Shown: piece by piece, positions 58,203 to 64,000 of the stretch
How positions within the stretch are numbered: position 1 is the first letter of the stretch
How the letters are laid out: every line of letters begins with the position of its first letter
NCBI RefSeq assembly: GCF_900106015.1
Contig: NZ_LT629797.1
Coordinates: 2,728,001 to 2,792,000 of the forward strand
DNA length: 64,000 nt
Direction: 5' to 3'
Source of the DNA: Pseudomonas sihuiensis
Lineage (GTDB): Bacteria; Pseudomonadota; Gammaproteobacteria; Pseudomonadales; Pseudomonadaceae
Made by a program: the position numbers and the translations under genes
The notes under the pieces: model-generated
What the model saw: only the letters and a program-made list of their open reading frames with translations
The model's database searches: none
Told to the model about the DNA's origin: nothing

Positions 58203-58250
58203 GAACGAGCCGCCCGCTTTATGACGCGGGGCGCTAAAGTGCACCTCTAA

Positions 58251-58388
58251 AAACTACCTGCGTTGCCATCGCTGCGTTAAAAACAGGCTCAAAATGCTCG
58301 AAAAACGCTCGTAAAGTCGCTCGCGACCCCGGCCGTTTTTCGCCTGTTTTTGCCTTGCGCTGGCTGCCTCGCCTACGTTTTTAGAAGT
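58251..58388. repeat. Dispersed ~135-bp palindromic repeat, copy 1
   Basis: AACTACCTGCGTTGCCATCG near one end and CGCCTACGTTTTTAGAAG at the other, with AAAAACAGGC and GCCTGTTTTT inside facing each other. The same element, diverged, lies at 62575-62705. It sits between yajC and secD, within the transcript. Confidence 0.85.
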
Positions 58389-58427
58389 GCCCTAAAGCGC
58401 CCCGTCGAATGGAAACTAAGAACCGAA

Positions 58428-58757
58428 TCAGATGGCTTTCAGCGTGCCCTTGGGCAGGGTGGCAGCGATGGCCTGCTTCTGAAATTTCAGTTCGACGGTG
58501 TCAGACACCTCGATCACCACGAAATCGTCAGCGACCTTGGACACCTTGCCAGCGATACCGCCGCTGGTGACCACTTCGTCGCCCTTCTGCAGGCTGCCGA
58601 GCAGGTTCTTGTGTTCCTTGGCGCGTTTGGCCTGCGGACGCCAGATCATCAGATAGAAGATGACCAGAAAGCCGATCAGGAAAACCCACTCGAAACCGCT
58701 GCCGGCAGGGCCGGCAGCCGCGGTGTCAGCGTAAGCGGCGGGGATGAAAAAGCTCAT
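58428..58757 (-). CDS. yajC: Sec accessory subunit YajC
   Basis: 109 residues. One membrane segment (FEWVFLIGFLVIFYLMIW) followed by RPQAKRAKEHKNLLGSLQKGDEVVTSGGIAGKVSKV. Between tgt and secD, as usual. Confidence 0.96.
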   Translation of the reverse strand: MSFFIPAAYADTAAAGPAGSGFEWVFLIGFLVIFYLMIWRPQAKRAKEHKNLLGSLQKGDEVVTSGGIAGKVSKVADDFVVIEVSDTVELKFQKQAIAATLPKGTLKAI

Positions 58758-58797
58758 GTATCACTCCTAATGGAAAAGATCTTGAATCGTTCGGGAA

Positions 58798-60977
<2,180 letters not shown>

Positions 60978-61012
60978 GATTCGGAGGGGGCATTTTTGCA
61001 GGGTCGCAGAGC

Positions 61013-61633
61013 TTACCGGATTTCCACTGGCCCGGCCACGTGAGCCTGCGGGGCATAGCGGGCAACGATACGCGCCAGGGTGCCATCGGCCTGCAGAGAA
61101 CGGATCGCAGCATTAAAGGCCGCCAACCTGTTCGCCTGCTGCTGATGCAGGCGCAGACGCAACTGAGAGCGATTGATCGTCGGCCCCTCCTCTACCTGCC
61201 AACGAGCCCCCTGCAACATCGCATGCTCATGCTGCAGGTAGCGCCATTCCAGACGATCCAGAATGCCGACCTCGCTACGCCCCTGCGCGACCAGGTGAAT
61301 CAGCGCCTGCACATCGGCACCATCGTGACGCTGGAAATACTCACTGCCGACGTAGCCATAACCACGCACGGTCGCGATCGAACGCCCACGCAAATTCTGC
61401 AGCCGTTGATAGGCAAAACGCCTGCCTGGCGCGAAAACCAGCATCTCCTCGGCCTCGAGCACCGGCACCGTCCACAACGACACCTCACCCTGCCCGGCAT
61501 CACGGCGCCAGTGCTTGCTCACGCAACACTCAATCTGCAGCGCCCCCTCGCGAAACAGCTTCTGCGTGCGCAGCGGCGGCAAGGGACGACTGGCTTGCAA
61601 CTGTTCTGGCAAGCGCTCATCCAGTGCGAGCAT
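61013..61633 (-). pseudogene. Periplasmic substrate-binding protein, N-terminus lost to a stop codon
   Basis: The frame (206 codons) reads as an SBP_bac_3-like periplasmic binding protein (RPLPPLRTQKLFREGALQIE, GRSIATVRGYGYVGSEYFQ, GRSEVGILDRLEWRYL) but starts without a signal peptide at MLALDERLP. Directly upstream in the same frame the coding pattern continues as LGGERDGYGL, then a TAA (61639-61641), and TTC ATG. A CAA-to-TAA or similar change would explain it. Without export the protein could not act as a solute receptor. If the ATG at 61633 is a genuine start, it would be an unusual cytosolic form. Confidence 0.55.
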
Positions 61634-61804
61634 GAATTACAGGCCATAGCCATCACGCTCGCCGCCAAGGGCCGGCAAACCGTAACAACACCGCCGCGCC
61701 CGATGACAACGGCTTGCACGCAGACGGACTCAGCATTGACCAGAGAACAACAGCAACGCCGATTGACCGGCGCCAGACGCATCCCTATACTTCGCCGCCA
61801 TCGT

Positions 61805-61889
61805 GCCCCGGTGGCGGAATCGGTAGACGCGGCGGATTCAAAATCCGTTTTCGAAAGGAGTGGGAGTTCGAGTCTCCCCCGGGGCACCA
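61805..61889 (+). tRNA. tRNA-Leu (anticodon CAA)
   Basis: 85 bp. Acceptor stem GCCCCGG pairs with CCGGGGC, A73, and CCA is encoded (61887-61889). Anticodon loop TTCAAAA gives CAA, reading UUG. Long variable arm and GTTCGAGTC T-loop are typical of class II tRNA-Leu. Confidence 0.97.
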
Positions 61890-61898
61890 CGATACAAG

Positions 61899-61932
61899 AA
61901 GCCCGTAAGACATTGGTCTTACGGGCTTTTTC
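61899..61932 (+). terminator. Rho-independent terminator after tRNA-Leu
   Basis: AAGCCCGTAAGAC, ATTG loop, GTCTTACGGGCTT, then TTT. No duplicated tRNA 3' end, so there is no sign of an island here. Confidence 0.92.
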
Positions 61933-62229
61933 GTTTGCGTCCGAGCAACCCGGACGCCACTCACGGGCAGCTTACTGCTACACCGGTATTGCGCCCGGAC
62001 AGCCCCCGCAAAACCTGGCCGGCGACCTTGCCGGCAGGGGTTGGCATTTGCGCAAAACTTAGCGTAGAGTGAACCCACTGTTTGCATGGGTCGCTGTGAA
62101 TCGTGACTCTGGTGCAGCAGATCATCAAGATCCGCTACATCCCGCTCGACTTCTATTACTCCTTGCAACCAGTCTCAGCCCTCTATCTATGTGGAGGCTG
62201 TCATCAACTCTAGTTTCAAGGAAAAAGAC
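61933..62229 (+). promoter_or_regulatory. Upstream region of the cold-shock gene
   Basis: About 300 bp without a supported gene. TTGGCA followed after 17 bp by GTAGAG (about 62040-62068) is a possible promoter, which would give a long 5' leader of about 160 nt, as in cold-shock genes. A 37-codon GTG frame inside it is not convincing. Confidence 0.45.
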
Positions 62230-62442
62230 ATGTCGAATCGTCAGAACGGTACCGTCAAGTGGTTTAACGACGAGAAAGGTTTTGGTTTTATCACTCCCGA
62301 AAGCGGTCCGGATCTGTTCGTGCACTTCCGCGCGATCGAAGGTAACGGCTTCAAGAGCCTGAAAGAAGGCCAGAAAGTCAGCTTCGTAGCTGTGCAAGGT
62401 CAAAAAGGTATGCAGGCTGACCAGGTTCAAGTCCTGGGTTAA
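62230..62442 (+). CDS. Cold-shock domain protein
   Basis: 70 residues. RNP1 KGFGFI and RNP2 LFVHF. Binds single-stranded RNA and DNA as a chaperone. ATG 62230 ([19 protein letters not shown]) follows AAGGAAAAAG. The terminator at 62457 closes the unit. Confidence 0.96.
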   Translation: MSNRQNGTVKWFNDEKGFGFITPESGPDLFVHFRAIEGNGFKSLKEGQKVSFVAVQGQKGMQADQVQVLG

Positions 62443-62456
62443 TCGCCGCCGCCTTG

Positions 62457-62489
62457 AAAAACCCCTGATAACTGTCAGGGGTTTTTTTT
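62457..62489 (+). terminator. Rho-independent terminator
   Basis: AAAAACCCCTGAT, AACT, GTCAGGGG, then eight T. Confidence 0.93.
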
Positions 62490-62574
62490 GCCTGTCTTTC
62501 CCGTAGCAGCGCCAGGTTACAGATAGCCCGCGCACATCTTTATATCGATCGCAAAGTCGCGGTTAGCAGGCTGT

Positions 62575-62705
62575 TGAAAAACTACCTACGTTGCCATTGC
62601 TGCGTTAAAAACAGGCTCAAAATGCTCATTTACAACTCGTAAACTCCGCTTTTTCGCCTGTTTTTGCCTTGCACTGGCTGCCTCGCCTACGTTTTTCAAC
62701 GGCCT
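62575..62705. repeat. Dispersed ~135-bp palindromic repeat, copy 2
   Basis: AAAACTACCTACGTTGCC at the left and GCCTCGCCTACGTTTTTC at the right, with the same internal AAAAACAGGC/GCCTGTTTTT as copy 1. The centre differs from copy 1. Confidence 0.85.
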
Positions 62706-62743
62706 GCTAGAATGGCGCGCACTTTCGTCTCAGCGAGCCCATC

Positions 62744-63241
62744 ATGCCGAAACACCAGTTACGCCCGCAGGGTGACTTCCCCACTGCAGGGCCGATTCGT
62801 CGCCTGGCGGCCCTCTTCTACGATTCTCTGCTCTGCGTGGCATTGATCATGGTGGTCACCCTGATCTATCAGCAGGGCATTTTGCGCCTGATCCACGGCG
62901 GCGATAGGCTGATGGCCATGTCCGAAGCCGGCGCACTGGATAACGACCCGCTGCTTGCCAGCCTGGTGCTGCTGTCACTGTTCGCCTTCTTCGCCAAGTT
63001 CTGGACGCACAATGGCCAGACGCTGGGCATGCAGGCCTGGGGATTGCGCATTCAGAACGCCGACGGCAGCGCCATCGACCTGTGGCAGGCTCTGCTGCGC
63101 TTCGTGGTCGCCATTGGCTCCTGGCTGTTTGCCGGCCTGGGCTTTCTCTGGCTGCTGTGGGACAAGCAGGGCCGCACCTGGCACGACATCTACTCCGACA
63201 GCCGCGTGGTGCAACTGCCGAAGAACATTCACAAGAAGTAG
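62744..63241 (+). CDS. RDD-family membrane protein
   Basis: 165 residues. RDD domain opening with IRRLAALFYDSLLCVALIMVV (Arg and Asp motif positions) and AQGTWGLRI-like MQAWGLRIQNADGSAIDLWQALLRF; three membrane segments (about 26-48, 69-87, 119-141). Inner-membrane protein, function unknown. A shared terminator hairpin separates it from lptG. Confidence 0.88.
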   Translation: MPKHQLRPQGDFPTAGPIRRLAALFYDSLLCVALIMVVTLIYQQGILRLIHGGDRLMAMSEAGALDNDPLLASLVLLSLFAFFAKFWTHNGQTLGMQAWGLRIQNADGSAIDLWQALLRFVVAIGSWLFAGLGFLWLLWDKQGRTWHDIYSDSRVVQLPKNIHKK

Positions 63242-63253
63242 TGGCGCAGATGC

Positions 63254-63284
63254 AAAAAAGCCGGTTCATCGAACCGGCTTTTCA
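63254..63284. terminator. Bidirectional terminator
   Basis: AAAAAGCCGGTTC, ATC, GAACCGGCTTTT between convergent RDD and lptG genes. Confidence 0.88.
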
Positions 63285-63301
63285 TGCCCACGACAATCTG
63301 C

Positions 63302-64000
63302 TCAACCGGCACGCCGCAGCAACCACACCCCGGCCAGGGCACAGATACCGGCCGGCACCAGCACCGCCAGCAGCGGCGAGAAACCGAACAGCAGGCTCGA
63401 TGGGCCGAGCAGGTCCTGGGCAATACGGAAGATGAAACCCACCAGCACCCCCGTGAACACACGCTGCCCCAGGGTCACCGAGCGCAGCGGGCCGAAGATG
63501 AAGGAAATCGCCATCAATACCAGCGCGCCGGTTACCAGTGGCTGCAGCACCTTGGTCCAAAATGCCAGCCAGTAGCGCGCGTTATTCAACCCCTGCTCGC
63601 CCAGATAATGGATGTACTGCCACAGCCCGGTGACCGACAGCGCCTCGGGCTCCATCACGACAGTGCCGAGCAGTTCCGGATTGAGCTCGATATCCCAGCG
63701 CTCTTCAGGCTGGTTGATCACCTCGGAGCGATCCTCATGCAGCACGGTGGTCTGCACATTGCGCAGCATCCAGTGGCTGTCCCGGTACTCGGCACGACGG
63801 GCAAAGCTGGCCGAGAGCAGGCGACGCTCGTCATCGAAGCGATAACGCGTCACCCCCAACAGGATGCCATTGGGCTGCACGGCGTTGATATGCACGTACT
63901 CCTGGCCCTGGCGATGCCACATGCCACGCTTGGAGCTTTGCGCCGCGCCACCGCCCTGGGCCAATGCGCGATCCGCCTGGGCCTGATTCTCGGTCAGCGG
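63302..64000 (-). CDS. lptG: LPS export permease LptG (3' part; 5' end off the window)
   Basis: The frame is open to the right edge; about 232 codons are visible of roughly 350. It contains the periplasmic beta-jellyroll (GMWHRQGQEYVHINAVQPNG, RLLSASFARRAEYRDSHW) and the last three membrane segments (VTGALVLMAISFIFGPL, VFTGVLVGFIFRIAQDLL, LAVLVPAGICALAGVWLLRR). Works with LptB2F to move LPS from the inner membrane. Confidence 0.94.
   Translation of the reverse strand, partial: PLTENQAQADRALAQGGGAAQSSKRGMWHRQGQEYVHINAVQPNGILLGVTRYRFDDERRLLSASFARRAEYRDSHWMLRNVQTTVLHEDRSEVINQPEERWDIELNPELLGTVVMEPEALSVTGLWQYIHYLGEQGLNNARYWLAFWTKVLQPLVTGALVLMAISFIFGPLRSVTLGQRVFTGVLVGFIFRIAQDLLGPSSLLFGFSPLLAVLVPAGICALAGVWLLRRAG

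Noticed and set aside
61801..61935. tRNA-Leu as a possible island attachment site
   Set aside because: No integrase nearby and no repeated tRNA 3' end in the window; the tRNA is followed by its own terminator.
62069..62229. Small ORFs in the leader of the cold-shock gene
   Set aside because: Short, in conflict with one another, and lacking ribosome sites; a long untranslated leader is the simpler view.

Overview
The window reads as a Pseudomonas chromosome, probably of the mendocina/oleovorans/stutzeri side of the genus. The evidence is high-GC coding DNA, Pseudomonas-style REP sequences (GTAGGAGCGG... inverted pairs) and core gene blocks in the order known from that genus: guaB-guaA; iscR-S-U-A-hscB-hscA-fdx-iscX followed by ndk-rlmN-pilF-rodZ-ispG-hisS-yfgM-bamB-der; and queA-tgt-yajC-secD-secF. 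The genus is well supported; the species is a guess.

Layout. 1-4330 is chromosomal flank: the C-terminus of a large FAD/Fe-S oxidase, a 2-oxoadipate dioxygenase/decarboxylase (hglS), a DUF3422 membrane protein, and the last 57 codons of a truncated tartrate/isopropylmalate-type dehydrogenase. About 4331-20426 is a genomic island abutting the 3' end of guaA, with a P4-type tyrosine integrase as its last gene. 20427-64000 is core chromosome, mostly on the minus strand.

The island is a composite mobility and defence region. It holds an antirestriction gene (ardA) behind strong hairpins, a ParA/ribbon-helix-helix partition pair behind three 16-bp repeats, a frameshifted fic gene with a four-site operator-like array, a NERD-domain gene whose zinc ribbon has decayed, and then a three-gene AT-rich operon (10907-15403). 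That operon encodes a 952-residue protein with a degenerate histidine-kinase ATPase at its C-terminus, a stand-alone receiver, and a receiver fused to a nucleoside-phosphorylase domain. This matches Detocs (defensive two-component system; DtcA-DtcB-DtcC), an abortive-infection system whose effector depletes ATP. Further right, two diverged ~520-bp copies of an alpA-like/HTH block flank a DUF6602 gene with a PD-(D/E)xK-like motif. A HicA-like/HTH pair and the integrase follow. The duplicated block suggests that two related islands were stacked at guaA and then partly lost.

Core region. GMP synthesis (guaB, guaA); a TonB-dependent receptor with a Fur-like box; a PACE-family efflux protein divergent from a LysR regulator; xseA; a secreted M23 peptidase; a mechanosensitive channel; a glutathione S-transferase; leuA with a possible leader peptide; an omega-amidase/aminotransferase pair; the der-bamB-yfgM-hisS-ispG-rodZ-pilF-rlmN run; ndk; the complete isc cluster with an IscR box; cysE, trmJ and suhB; secF-secD-yajC-tgt-queA; a probable substrate-binding-protein pseudogene; tRNA-Leu(CAA); a cold-shock gene; an RDD-family gene; and the 3' part of lptG running off the right edge. 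No rRNA, CRISPR array or intact insertion sequence was seen.
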